Part shown: positions 1 to 7,024 of the stretch, piece by piece
How positions within the stretch are numbered: position 1 is the first letter of the stretch
Layout of the letters: each line of letters begins with the position of its first letter
DNA from: Oscillospiraceae bacterium
Lineage (GTDB): Bacteria > Bacillota > Clostridia > Oscillospirales > Oscillospiraceae
Direction: 5' to 3'
Length of the DNA: 32,242 bases
Assembly: GCA_017515345.1 (NCBI GenBank)
Contig: JAFWFZ010000048.1
Location: 1-32,242, forward strand
Position numbers and translations under genes: made by a program
Notes under the pieces: generated by a model
What the model was told of the DNA's origin: nothing
Database searches by the model: none
Seen by the model: the letters and a program-made list of their open reading frames with translations, nothing else

Positions 1-855
1 CCCTGGTATCAGGTCTACGTGGATTACGCGGTGAAAAACAGGATCATCGGGGCAAATGAGTATTCCAATTACGACGCGAAGGCCACGCGGGCGCAGTTTG
101 CCTGTATCCTGGCGATGGCTCTCCCCGATTCCGCGCTGCAGAAGATCAACAATATTACCTATGACGACATTCCCGATGTTACGGGGAAAGAGTATTATGC
201 TCCCTACGTGTGCAAGCTCTACAACGCGGGCATCCTCACCGGCAGTGACGGGTACGGAACGTTTAATCCCAAAAACAACATCAAGCGCAGCGAGGTCGCG
301 GCCATTGTCACCAGAATGGCAGACCCGAGCCTGAGAAAAACGTTTACCCTGCTTCCCAAGGTGAATCCCGCCGCATTTGATTATCTGGTCAGTACAGCGG
401 TCAACGAGGGCGAAATGATAAAAGACGATTACTATCGGTATGTGATCGCGTATCATACCGATGCGGAAAGCGGGGGCACCTTCACCACCTTCATCGATTA
501 CAATGCCGAGGAGGACGCGGTTTTCGCTCTCTTGTTAACATCTCTTCCCGCACAGGATTACGACAGCCTTGTGATGATCGTTCTCACACGGTCGCCCGCG
601 CAGCAAATGGACGGCGCGTTCGATATCTACCTGTACGACGAGCTGTATGATACCGGAACATTCGAGCTGTACCCCGACCAGGTGGGGAAACCGGGCAGCG
701 TCTCGCTGGCTTATTATGACGGGGGGATCGACACAGCATCCCTGAATGATTTCCTGATCGCCAATACGACCACTATCGTATATGACATGCAGACGTATCT
801 GCTCGCGGGAAGCGGATACACCGCCCGCGACCTGGGATTTGCCCTGGAATCCTGA
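1..855 (+). CDS. S-layer homology (SLH) domain protein, 5'-truncated by the window edge
   Basis: The frame is open from base 1, so the true start lies outside the window; the GTG at 19 is an internal Val codon inside an SLH repeat (WYQVYVDYAVKN). The visible part holds the end of one SLH repeat and one whole repeat (roughly residues 20-110, with YAPYVCKLYNAGILTG and a basic RSEVAAIVTRM helix). SLH repeats usually attach secreted proteins to pyruvylated secondary cell-wall polymers. About 160 residues follow, rich in Asp, Tyr and Thr with no motif I recognise; this could be the exported functional domain. The gene ends at TGA 853-855, just before a strong terminator. SLH identity is firm; the function of the C-terminal part is unknown. 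Confidence 0.85.
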   Translation, partial: PWYQVYVDYAVKNRIIGANEYSNYDAKATRAQFACILAMALPDSALQKINNITYDDIPDVTGKEYYAPYVCKLYNAGILTGSDGYGTFNPKNNIKRSEVAAIVTRMADPSLRKTFTLLPKVNPAAFDYLVSTAVNEGEMIKDDYYRYVIAYHTDAESGGTFTTFIDYNAEEDAVFALLLTSLPAQDYDSLVMIVLTRSPAQQMDGAFDIYLYDELYDTGTFELYPDQVGKPGSVSLAYYDGGIDTASLNDFLIANTTTIVYDMQTYLLAGSGYTARDLGFALES

Positions 856-874
856 CAACTGCGAATAAAACGAT

Positions 875-906
875 CCGCCCGCCGGGTTTCCCGGCGGGCG
901 GTTTTT
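875..906 (+). terminator. Rho-independent terminator after the SLH gene
   Basis: A perfect 12-bp GC stem (875-886 with 890-901) encloses a TTT loop and is followed by five T (902-906). It lies 20 nt after the SLH stop. On the minus strand the stem is followed by ATCGTTTTATT, so it may also end the minus-strand lipoprotein transcript, although 66 nt separate it from that stop. Confidence 0.9.
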
Positions 907-967
907 CATGATCCATCATGCTCGCAGCTCAAAGGAACGGAACCAGCGTTCTCTTCGAGGATCGCGT

Positions 968-1933
968 TCAATGATAATCCACGGAGAGCTCCGTCACGGC
1001 GACTCTATCGTGATAACAGTTGATCCTGTAGTATACGTCCATATCGCAGCTGACGGAGAGCGCCGCTTCGCCCCGGACGGACGGCGAGCCCGTGTTGGCA
1101 AAGCCGACCGTGTAGTCCCCTTCCCGGAGCCGGTATTCGAACACGCCTCCCCTCCCGTGGGCAAGGGTCTCCGGCTCCTCACCGGTTACCGTCAGATCCA
1201 CGTTGTATCTGCTGAACAGGAAATTGGAGACAAAATCCACATGGAGCCTGACGGTAAACTTCTCATACGGGAAATGCCCCGTCACGACGATCTCGCTGTC
1301 AAACGGGAGCTGGTCGCCCTTCTCAAATGCCGCGGCCTTGCTGACGGTCACTTCATTGACGTACTCGGAATCCATCTCATCCGGGTCTTTGTCATATACC
1401 TCCTGCACGGATACGTTCTGAAATCCCGCCGAGGTGAACAGCGCCGCCAGCTCCCTGCACTTCATCGTCTGGATATCGGCCGCGGAGATGGGAACGGTCG
1501 ACTTGGGGATGATGTGATACACGATCTCGATCTCCGCGTCCGGCGGGAACTCCTCCCCGGCCTCAAACACGTCCCGCCCGTTGATCGTGACGGATTCCAC
1601 CGTGCCGTCCGGCATGGCGCTGTCCGAGGTCAGATCGTCGACGACTGTGGGAAAGATCATGAAAAAGCCCGCTCCCTGCAGCTCGGAGATCACCTCGTCG
1701 CGCGTCTTTCCCCTGAGGCTCTCCGAGCCCGCGGGCGCCGCGAGCAGGACCGGTTCGGGGCTCTCCGCCGCCGCTTCCGGCGCTGCCGTTTCAACAGGAT
1801 CAGTTTTCGGGGCCTGCGGCTTTTTGCCCGGTCCCTCCTCTCTCTGCGCCGCGTCGCAGCCCGCAAGCAGGATGACGCTGCACAGGGCGCAGACAAGAAT
1901 GCTCAGTATTATCTTTATGGATCGCTTGCTCAT
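968..1933 (-). CDS. Lipoprotein with PASTA-like repeats
   Basis: The 321-aa product starts with a basic n-region, a hydrophobic stretch and the lipobox LLAGC, so it should be lipidated at Cys25 and anchored to the outer face of the membrane. Residues 26-65 are a Pro/Glu/Ala-rich linker. Two PASTA-like units follow: one begins near SLRGKTRDEVISELQGAGF, the other near TMKCRELAALFTSAGF, each with an alpha helix and beta strands and a charged end (VESVTINGRDVFEAGE; VNEVTVSKAAAFEKGD). PASTA domains in Ser/Thr kinases and penicillin-binding proteins sense peptidoglycan, but no kinase or transpeptidase domain is present. The C-terminal ~90 residues look like a beta-rich domain. The ATG at 1933 follows an AAGGGTG ribosome site. 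It is transcribed alone from the promoter at 2012-2039. Confidence 0.8.
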   Translation of the reverse strand: MSKRSIKIILSILVCALCSVILLAGCDAAQREEGPGKKPQAPKTDPVETAAPEAAAESPEPVLLAAPAGSESLRGKTRDEVISELQGAGFFMIFPTVVDDLTSDSAMPDGTVESVTINGRDVFEAGEEFPPDAEIEIVYHIIPKSTVPISAADIQTMKCRELAALFTSAGFQNVSVQEVYDKDPDEMDSEYVNEVTVSKAAAFEKGDQLPFDSEIVVTGHFPYEKFTVRLHVDFVSNFLFSRYNVDLTVTGEEPETLAHGRGGVFEYRLREGDYTVGFANTGSPSVRGEAALSVSCDMDVYYRINCYHDRVAVTELSVDYH

Positions 1934-2011
1934 GTATCACCCTTCTATCTTGATCGCAGTTTCTCTATGTCGGTTCAATCACTATGTGCCGGGATCTGTA
2001 TGCCCGATCCC

Positions 2012-2039
2012 ATTATAGCGATTCTTCCGCCGTTTTCAA
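2012..2039 (-). promoter_or_regulatory. Sigma-A promoter of the lipoprotein gene
   Basis: On the minus strand, TTGAAA (2034-2039), a 16-bp spacer and TATAAT (2012-2017) precede the lipoprotein start by about 80 nt. The -10 is followed by GGGATC; the 14-mer GCTATAATGGGATC recurs at the tandem-cupin promoter near 22234-22247. Confidence 0.75.
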
Positions 2040-2126
2040 CCTCATGCGCTGACCGGCAGCAGTGGCGCGATCGGTCATATCACGATTTCAGCCTTTTCCC
2101 CCACCGGATTTGCTATGACCTGCGCG

Positions 2127-2155
2127 TTGACATCCGCCGCTTTTTTTGCTACGTT
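2127..2155 (+). promoter_or_regulatory. Possible promoter of the membrane/kinase fusion gene
   Basis: TTGACA (2127-2132), a 17-bp spacer and TACGTT (2150-2155) lie about 60 nt before the TTG start. The -35 is perfect and the -10 is weak. A GCCGCC-TCG-GGCGGC hairpin (2179-2193) sits in the leader just before the ribosome site at 2197-2203 and could limit translation. Confidence 0.4.
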
Positions 2156-2213
2156 TTATCCTGTAAGCGTTTGAGCGCGCCGCCTCGGGCGGCTCTGGAA
2201 AGGTCGTGATCTT

Positions 2214-3578
2214 TTGTTCGAAAAGGTCTTCGTCTGGATCAAGCGGGGGCTCGTGTACTGTCTGGGGCTTTTCATCATGGCACTGGGCGTCACCTTCTCC
2301 GTCAAATCCGCTCTGGGCGTGAGCCCCGTGACGAGCCTCGCCCACGTGGTGAGCCTCATCACCCGCATCGACCTGGGTATCTGCACCACCTTATCGTACG
2401 TCTTCTATCTCATCATCGAACTCGTCATCCTGCGGAAGGACTTTAAGCCGGATATGCTGCTGCAGCTCATCGCCTCCTTCCTGTTCGGCGCGCTGGTATC
2501 CCTGGCCACCCGGCTCACCGGCTTCATCCCCGCGCCGCAGACTTACTTCCTCCGCTTCGTGTTCCTGCTCATCAGTATCCCGCTGATCGCCTTCGGCGTG
2601 ATGCTCTACCTCTCGCCCCAGATCTGGCCTACACCGGGCGACGGGCTGCCTCTCTCCCTTTCAAAGCGCATCGACAGACCAGTGCCCAACTGCAAGATCA
2701 TCACCGACTGCGGCATCGTTGCCCTCTCCGTGATCCTGTCCCTCCTCTTTTTCCGGAAGCTCAACGGCATCCGGGAGGGCACGGTCATCTCCGCCCTCAC
2801 CGTGGGCATCGTGATGAAATACTTCATCAGGCTCTGCCAGGCGCCGATCCTCCGGTTCGTGGAGCGGCAGTCGAAGCTGGAGCGCGCCCTGGAGGACGCC
2901 GAGGGCGTCTCCCCCGCCGACGAGAACAAGATCATCGTCACCATCAGCTGGGAGCTGGGCTGCGGCGGCGAGGCCATCGCGGAAAGGCTGGCGAAAAAGC
3001 TGGGCATCCGCTTCTACGGCAACCAGCTCATCCCGCTGGAGGCCAAGGTCAGCGGCCTCAGCGAGGAGTACATCACCGCCCACGAGCAGAATATGAGCCG
3101 GGGCGTGATCTACGATCTCACCACCGCCAACTACGCTCTGGACAGCGAGAACATGCCCCCGCTGGAGCGGCTGTTCGCAGCCCAGATGAAGATCCAGCGC
3201 TCCATTGCCGCGCAGCCGGAGTCCAGCGTCATTCTCGGGCGCTGCAGCGACTACATCCTCTATGAGGATCCCAACAGCTTCCGGGTCTTCATCCACGCGA
3301 ATCCCAAATACCGGACCCGGCGCATCTCCGAAAAGCGCGGCAGCTCGCTGGATGACGCCCGCTATGAGATGACCCATGCCGACGCCGCCCGCAAGCGGTA
3401 TTACGAGATATTTGCCAACAGGGCCTGGGGCCGTACCATGAACTACAACCTCACTCTGGACAGCGAACGCTTCGACGACGAGGGCTGCGTGGCGCTGATC
3501 ATCGACGCCATCAAGGTCTGGTGCCGGATCCGCGGCCGCCGGTATCCCTTCGCGGGACACGTCGAAGATCGGGACTGA
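2214..3578 (+). CDS. YczE/YitT-like membrane domain fused to a cytidylate-kinase-like domain
   Basis: This 454-aa protein has two parts. Residues 1-210 are about five or six hydrophobic helices resembling the YczE/YitT-like integral membrane family (GLFIMALGVTFSVKSALGVSP; FGVMLYLSPQ). From about residue 239 the sequence turns soluble and matches cytidylate kinase-like proteins: KIIVTISWELGCGGEAIAE, then FYGNQLI, GRCSDYIL and FRVFIHANPKYRTRRI. The loop GCGGEA lacks the Lys-Ser/Thr of a standard Walker A motif, as is common in this kinase-like group, so CMP phosphorylation is not assured. The TTG start at 2214 is chosen because GGAAAGG lies 10 nt upstream and the hydrophobic segment begins directly afterwards. 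The fusion would place a nucleotide-kinase-like domain at the membrane; the substrate is unknown. The neighbouring MFS gene has its own promoter. Confidence 0.8.
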   Translation: MFEKVFVWIKRGLVYCLGLFIMALGVTFSVKSALGVSPVTSLAHVVSLITRIDLGICTTLSYVFYLIIELVILRKDFKPDMLLQLIASFLFGALVSLATRLTGFIPAPQTYFLRFVFLLISIPLIAFGVMLYLSPQIWPTPGDGLPLSLSKRIDRPVPNCKIITDCGIVALSVILSLLFFRKLNGIREGTVISALTVGIVMKYFIRLCQAPILRFVERQSKLERALEDAEGVSPADENKIIVTISWELGCGGEAIAERLAKKLGIRFYGNQLIPLEAKVSGLSEEYITAHEQNMSRGVIYDLTTANYALDSENMPPLERLFAAQMKIQRSIAAQPESSVILGRCSDYILYEDPNSFRVFIHANPKYRTRRISEKRGSSLDDARYEMTHADAARKRYYEIFANRAWGRTMNYNLTLDSERFDDEGCVALIIDAIKVWCRIRGRRYPFAGHVEDRD

Positions 3579-3582
3579 ACAG

Positions 3583-3612
3583 TTGACAAATGCTGTCTTT
3601 TTGCGTTAAAAT
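3583..3612 (+). promoter_or_regulatory. Sigma-A promoter of the MFS gene
   Basis: TTGACA (3583-3588), an 18-bp spacer and TAAAAT (3607-3612) lie directly after the stop of the kinase fusion and about 45 nt before the MFS start. The short AT-rich leader contains AATTTTGAATAATT (3631-3644), a 14-mer seen again at 15937-15950. Confidence 0.65.
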
Positions 3613-3656
3613 ATTTTTTACTGTTGTGTAAATTTTGAATAATTGGGGGGATCCCG

Positions 3657-4859
3657 TTGGACACCGAAGCCCGCAGAGTCAAACGACTCCAGATCTGCAT
3701 TTTCATCGCCTATACCATCGCTTTCGCAGTTCCGAACTTCTCGCAGTATCAGCTCATGCCCCTGGCCACCCGGCTGATGAACGACCTGAACCTGACCCCC
3801 GCTCAGTTCACGTCTATCTTCTCCGCACCTATGCTCCCCGCCATTTTCCTGAGCCTGATATGCGGCGTTCTGGTGGATAAACTCGGCTACAAATATGTCA
3901 TCGCCGGCGCCATCATCATGACTGCCCTCGGCATCTACGGGCGTCTGTTCGCCACCAACTATACCCAGCTCTATATCTGCATGATCCTGCTGGGCACCTC
4001 CGCCGGATGCGTCACCGCCACCGGCTCCAAGATCATCGGCTCCTTCTATGAGATGAAGCGTGTGGGCGTCTTCGTGGGCTATGCGGTGACGATCGGCACC
4101 GCGACTATGATTATCGCCTCCGCCACCACCGCCATGATGTCCACGAAAACGGCGTTCATCATCGCCGCCGTATTCGTCACCGTGGATCTTATCGTCTGGT
4201 TCGTCCTCGGGCCGAAGAACAAGGACGTGCTCATCAAGGGCACGGCGGACGAGTCGCGTCCCAGCATCGGCAAGTGCCTCGCCACCGTGCTCAAAAACAA
4301 GTACGTCTGGTATGTGGCCATCGGCCTCGCCTGCGTCAACGGCGCCATGGTCGGCATGAATTCCCTGATCTCCGCCGCTCTGGTGAGCCGCGGCATGACC
4401 GAGACGGCCGCCGGCGCCATCAGCAGCTTCACCCTGGTGGGCAATCTGGTGGGAAGCCTGCTGGTCCCCACCCTGGCCGCCAGGACCGGCAAGACCCGTC
4501 TGGTTCTCATCATCTTCAGCATCATCGCCGCGCTGTGCACCGCCTTCTCATGGCGCGCTCCCTTCGGCGTCGGCCTGTATGTCGCCCTGTTCCTCACCGG
4601 ACTGGGCGTGGGCAGCGTGCTGCCGCAGCTCATGGCTATCAACATCCGCCTGCCCGGCGTGGGTCCCGTCTATTCCGGCACCGCCGGCGGCGTCATCGCC
4701 ACCATCCAGCTCATCGGCGGCGTGCTGATCCCCACTTACATCGCGAACCCCATCGCCGGCGGCAGATACGGCGTCTACTTCATCGTCTGCGGCTCCGGCA
4801 TGATCATCTGTGCGCTCTTCATGCTCCTGCTTCCCAGGAGTCTGGACGAAAAGGTCTGA
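3657..4859 (+). CDS. Major facilitator superfamily permease
   Basis: The 400-aa product is a typical 12-helix MFS carrier without extra domains. The N-terminal half has the loop 2-3 signature in the form GVLVDKLGYKYV, and a central basic loop (GPKNKDVLIKGTADESRPS) separates the halves. The opening (SQYQLMPLATRLMNDLNLTPAQFTSIFS) recalls the cyanate/nitroimidazole (CynX/NimT-like) branch, but the substrate cannot be read from sequence. The TTG start at 3657 is supported by GGGGGGA 5-6 nt upstream. It has its own promoter, and its transcript probably continues through a structured 225-nt tail to the terminator at 5085-5123. It could import or export a small organic anion for the reductase genes nearby, but there is no direct link. 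Confidence 0.85.
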   Translation: MDTEARRVKRLQICIFIAYTIAFAVPNFSQYQLMPLATRLMNDLNLTPAQFTSIFSAPMLPAIFLSLICGVLVDKLGYKYVIAGAIIMTALGIYGRLFATNYTQLYICMILLGTSAGCVTATGSKIIGSFYEMKRVGVFVGYAVTIGTATMIIASATTAMMSTKTAFIIAAVFVTVDLIVWFVLGPKNKDVLIKGTADESRPSIGKCLATVLKNKYVWYVAIGLACVNGAMVGMNSLISAALVSRGMTETAAGAISSFTLVGNLVGSLLVPTLAARTGKTRLVLIIFSIIAALCTAFSWRAPFGVGLYVALFLTGLGVGSVLPQLMAINIRLPGVGPVYSGTAGGVIATIQLIGGVLIPTYIANPIAGGRYGVYFIVCGSGMIICALFMLLLPRSLDEKV

Positions 4860-5084
4860 TCAAATCACAAACACTTCGCTGGTTTGCGATTTGAGAGGAC
4901 GGGAGCGACCGCTCGCTTCTCATCGCCCTCTGCTCGCGGGAGACCTGGCCCCGGCCGGTCGAAGCGGGGATTCGCGCAGCTCATCCGGATGTTTTTTCCC
5001 GTGGCAATGCTGCGGAAAAAACAGGTTTCATTTCACTTGTGCCTGTCGGCGCGAGCTCTGTGAGATCGTTGATAAACAAAAGTA
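4860..5084 (+). other. Structured non-coding stretch after the MFS gene
   Basis: No convincing gene is present. The stretch can fold: TGAGAGGACGGGAGCGA pairs imperfectly with TCGCTTCTCA around 4891-4921, and GTTTTTTCC (4991-4999) pairs perfectly with GGAAAAAAC (5014-5022). It ends at the terminator 5085-5123. It could be the long 3' UTR of the MFS mRNA, a small RNA processed from it, or a copy of an interspersed intergenic element. Confidence 0.4.
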
Positions 5085-5123
5085 CGCGGCGGTCGGGCAC
5101 CATGGCCTGACCGCCGCGTTTTT
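5085..5123 (+). terminator. Rho-independent terminator, probably for the MFS transcript
   Basis: CGCGGCGGTC (5085-5094) pairs perfectly with GACCGCCGCG (5109-5118), followed by five T (5119-5123). The minus-strand flank (GTACTTTTGTTT) is also T-rich, so it may serve the convergent 75-aa gene ending at 5134 as well. Confidence 0.75.
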
Positions 5124-5133
5124 CTCCGTTCGC

Positions 5134-5361
5134 TTATTTCACCAGGGACTCAAAGACCGTCTTGTTGTACTGCTCAAACCAGTAGTCGTTCAGGTCTCCG
5201 AAAATGCGGATCTTCGTTTTGTCCGAATAGTCGCACTCCAGTCCGGGGAACTGGGTGCACAGGTTTTTTGCCGTTACGTAGGCATGGATATCAAAGAGCT
5301 GTGAACCGCTCAGGGGAACCGAAAATTCAACGTGATTCATGTGGATCGTCTCGTCAGCCAT
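5134..5361 (-). CDS. Uncharacterised 75-aa protein
   Basis: I choose the ATG at 5361 because AAAGGAGG lies 8 nt upstream; the longer open frame to 5499 would begin upstream of the promoter at 5426-5454. The product (MADETIHMNHVEFSVPLSGS...) is acidic, has no signal peptide or membrane helix, and is about 75 aa. Alternating hydrophobic residues (HVEFSVPL, TKIRIFGD) suggest a small beta-rich soluble domain. I do not recognise the family. It is transcribed alone from a strong promoter and has a GC-rich inverted repeat (5390-5404) in its leader. Confidence 0.75.
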   Translation of the reverse strand: MADETIHMNHVEFSVPLSGSQLFDIHAYVTAKNLCTQFPGLECDYSDKTKIRIFGDLNDYWFEQYNKTVFESLVK

Positions 5362-5389
5362 GTGGAATCCTCCTTTATATGCGTGTTGT

Positions 5390-5404
5390 CCCCGCGGCGC
5401 GGGG
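5390..5404. repeat. GC-rich inverted repeat in the leader of the 75-aa gene
   Basis: CCCCGCG-G-CGCGGGG is a perfect 15-bp inverted repeat between the promoter (5426-5454) and the ribosome site (about 5370). It could form a leader hairpin or be a repressor site; nothing else in the sequence decides. Confidence 0.45.
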
Positions 5405-5425
5405 CGTTTGCCGTTCCATGGCTTG

Positions 5426-5454
5426 ATTATACTATGCTTTTCCAAGGATTTCAA
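5426..5454 (-). promoter_or_regulatory. Sigma-A promoter of the 75-aa gene
   Basis: On the minus strand, TTGAAA (5449-5454), a 17-bp spacer and a perfect TATAAT (5426-5431). The leader is about 60 nt long. Confidence 0.8.
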
Positions 5455-5475
5455 CAAGGAAAGCTCCGTCATTTT

Positions 5476-5503
5476 GCCGTTTCCGCAGGGAAACGGCATT
5501 TTT
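5476..5503 (+). terminator. Terminator-like hairpin facing rightward with no plus-strand gene
   Basis: GCCGTTTCC (5476-5484) pairs perfectly with GGAAACGGC (5489-5497) and is followed by ATTTTT. The T-tract is on the plus strand, yet no plus-strand gene lies between here and the terminator at 5085-5123. The minus-strand operon ends at 5519, so on that strand the hairpin may only mark an RNA 3' end. Confidence 0.45.
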
Positions 5504-5518
5504 CCTGCCGCGCCCGGC

Positions 5519-5698
5519 TCACATGCACGCGATGAACCGCATGAACAGGAGATACATCCCCGTCAGAACTGTCACCAGCGCGGCGGAGGCAACGTAATAC
5601 GCCTTCCTGCGCCTTTTTTTGCCCATGTAGACCAGCGCGCCCGCGGCGATCAGCACCGCGGCGGTGCCGGGCAGCATGAAGCCCGCCATAAAGCCCAT
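5519..5698 (-). CDS. Small two-helix membrane protein (59 aa)
   Basis: A short frame with a strong ribosome site (GGAGGAAAGG, 2 nt before ATG 5698 at its nearest end and 8 nt from its GGAGG core). The 59-aa product has two hydrophobic segments, residues 5-26 (GFMLPGTAAVLIAAGALVYM) and 35-55, separated by the very basic turn GKKRRRKAYY, which predicts a hairpin with its loop in the cytoplasm. It starts 11 nt after the stop of the 181-aa gene and should be the last gene of the DUF2975/XRE operon. I do not recognise a family. Confidence 0.7.
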   Translation of the reverse strand: MGFMAGFMLPGTAAVLIAAGALVYMGKKRRRKAYYVASAALVTVLTGMYLLFMRFIACM

Positions 5699-5709
5699 TT
5701 CCTTTCCTC

Positions 5710-6255
5710 CTACGGCTGACGGATGCCGACCACCGTCACGCCGTCCCAGCGGAAAACGAGCTGGAGCGAATCGGTCTCCCGCTCCCAGAGATACAGGAGG
5801 CAGGGATCGGACCAGTTCACGTTTTCCTTGACTGCAGCGTAGTACGTCCCGCCGTCCACAAAAATGCGGACCTCCAGGATCGCGTGCCCGGTCTCCCCCG
5901 CCAGTGTCCGGAGGAGCCGCTCCGTCGTCTCATCTGCCCGGACGGTCTCCCCCGCTCCGTCGGTAAGGGCGGTGCTCACCAGGGTATTGACCACCCGTTC
6001 ATCCTCAAGCCGGCAGGAAAAGCAGTCGAACGCCGCCGTATAGACCTCTGCGTCGTCCGGGTCAAAGCTGTCCGCAAGCCGGCCGGTGGAGCCGTCCCGG
6101 CTGCGGGCCCAGTACTCCTTCACTCCGCTGCCGTCCCGCTCCGTGACAGCCTCCAGCACGAAATCGTCCTCCTGCCATCCGAATAGCCGGAACCCCGGCA
6201 TCTGAATGCCCAGCAGCTCCAGGATCAGCAGCACCGCGATACACACGCGAATCAT
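5710..6255 (-). CDS. Uncharacterised membrane-anchored or secreted protein (181 aa)
   Basis: The start at ATG 6255 overlaps the TGA of the XRE gene (ATGA), which fits translational coupling; a longer frame upstream only re-reads the regulator gene. The product opens with a hydrophobic helix (residues 3-17, VCIAVLLILELLGIQ) that could be a signal anchor, followed by about 160 soluble residues with many Asp, Glu and Arg (EAVTERDGSGVKEYWARS; VEVRIFVDGG-like strands). It ends with SLQLVFRWDGVTVVGIRQP. No catalytic motif is apparent. Its place behind a regulator and a DUF2975 membrane protein suggests a role in the same envelope-related unit. Confidence 0.7.
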   Translation of the reverse strand: MIRVCIAVLLILELLGIQMPGFRLFGWQEDDFVLEAVTERDGSGVKEYWARSRDGSTGRLADSFDPDDAEVYTAAFDCFSCRLEDERVVNTLVSTALTDGAGETVRADETTERLLRTLAGETGHAILEVRIFVDGGTYYAAVKENVNWSDPCLLYLWERETDSLQLVFRWDGVTVVGIRQP

Positions 6256-6476
6256 GCGTCCTCGCCTCCCCGCCGGAACTCCAGCAGGTCCCCCGGCTGG
6301 CAGTCCAGGGCGGAGCAAAGCTTCGCCAGGGTGGATACCTTGATCGCCTTGGCCTTGCCCGTTTTCAGGATGGACATATTGGCCACGGTGATGCCCACGC
6401 GCTCCGCCAGCTCCGTCAGGCTCATCTTGCGCCTCGCCAGCATCACGTCGATATTGAAAATGATCTCGTCTTCCAT
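6252..6476 (-). CDS. Small XRE-family (Cro/CI-type) transcriptional regulator
   Basis: At 74 aa this is little more than one helix-turn-helix. Residues 18-60 (MSLTELAERVGITVANMSILKTGKAKAIKVSTLAKLCSALDC) give helices 1-5 of the lambda-repressor fold, with the recognition helix near VANMSILKT. The ending QPGDLLEF is typical of the small YozG-like regulators that are regularly paired with DUF2975 membrane proteins, as here. The start follows the DUF2975 stop by 8 nt and its stop overlaps the next start. A likely target is its own operon promoter, through the palindromes at 7025-7053 (inference). Confidence 0.9.
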   Translation of the reverse strand: MEDEIIFNIDVMLARRKMSLTELAERVGITVANMSILKTGKAKAIKVSTLAKLCSALDCQPGDLLEFRRGGEDA

Positions 6477-6484
6477 GGCGTCAC

Positions 6485-6964
6485 CTATATGGTCAGGTCG
6501 CTCTGCTCCTGCAGGAGCGCGGCCTTCTGCACGAGCCTCGACAGGGACGCCAGCACCACGGAGATAGCCGCGCCCGCCAGCGTCACCACCAGGGACAGGA
6601 TCGTCACGCCCGGATGGCTCAGATTCAGGAAAAGGTACACCACGTTCACTACGAAAAACAGCGCGGCGTCAAAGGCGACCAGGAATGCCGCGATCTTGAG
6701 AAACCGGGCGTTCTCCTGGGAAAAGCTCCTGTCGCGGCCGATGTTCCCCGCGACCCGCCATCCCATATACAATACGCCGAAACAGGGCAGCCCCGTGACC
6801 CACAGGAAGATGAGCCAGGGCCAGTAGCAATAGGCATGGTCCGGCTCCTGCCCCACGATGGACTGCCCGTAGAGCGGCAGCAGCACCGCGTAAACAAACA
6901 GCCCGCAGATCCCCACGAGTACGATCGCCATTCTGATCCATCGGGCAAGCGTTTTTTGTTCCAT
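6485..6964 (-). CDS. DUF2975 family membrane protein
   Basis: This 159-aa protein has four hydrophobic segments (about residues 10-30, 45-68, 88-110 and 118-142), with conserved-looking RVAGNIGRDRSFSQENARFLKIAAF before the third. This segment and the length match DUF2975, a family of unknown function that almost always precedes a small XRE regulator. It is the first gene of the operon: the ATG at 6964 has GGAGGTG 8 nt upstream, and a near-consensus promoter lies at 6995-7023. A sensor or membrane partner for the regulator is plausible but unproven. Confidence 0.85.
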   Translation of the reverse strand: MEQKTLARWIRMAIVLVGICGLFVYAVLLPLYGQSIVGQEPDHAYCYWPWLIFLWVTGLPCFGVLYMGWRVAGNIGRDRSFSQENARFLKIAAFLVAFDAALFFVVNVVYLFLNLSHPGVTILSLVVTLAGAAISVVLASLSRLVQKAALLQEQSDLTI

Positions 6965-6994
6965 ATCGCACCTCCGATTTTGTTTTACACCCGA

Positions 6995-7023
6995 AGGATA
7001 CCACGCAAATCATCGTTTGTCAA
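6995..7023 (-). promoter_or_regulatory. Sigma-A promoter of the DUF2975/XRE operon
   Basis: On the minus strand, a perfect TTGACA (7018-7023), a 17-bp spacer and TATCCT (6995-7000). Transcription would start near 6988. Confidence 0.8.
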
Positions 7024-7024
7024 T

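Noticed and set aside
908..2209. 433-codon open frame on the plus strand opposite the lipoprotein gene
   Set aside because: Antisense shadow. The minus strand has a lipobox, PASTA-like repeats, ribosome site and promoter.
4810..5304. 164-codon plus-strand open frame covering the region after the MFS gene
   Set aside because: It begins inside the MFS gene, crosses a terminator and the antisense of the 75-aa gene, and has no ribosome site.
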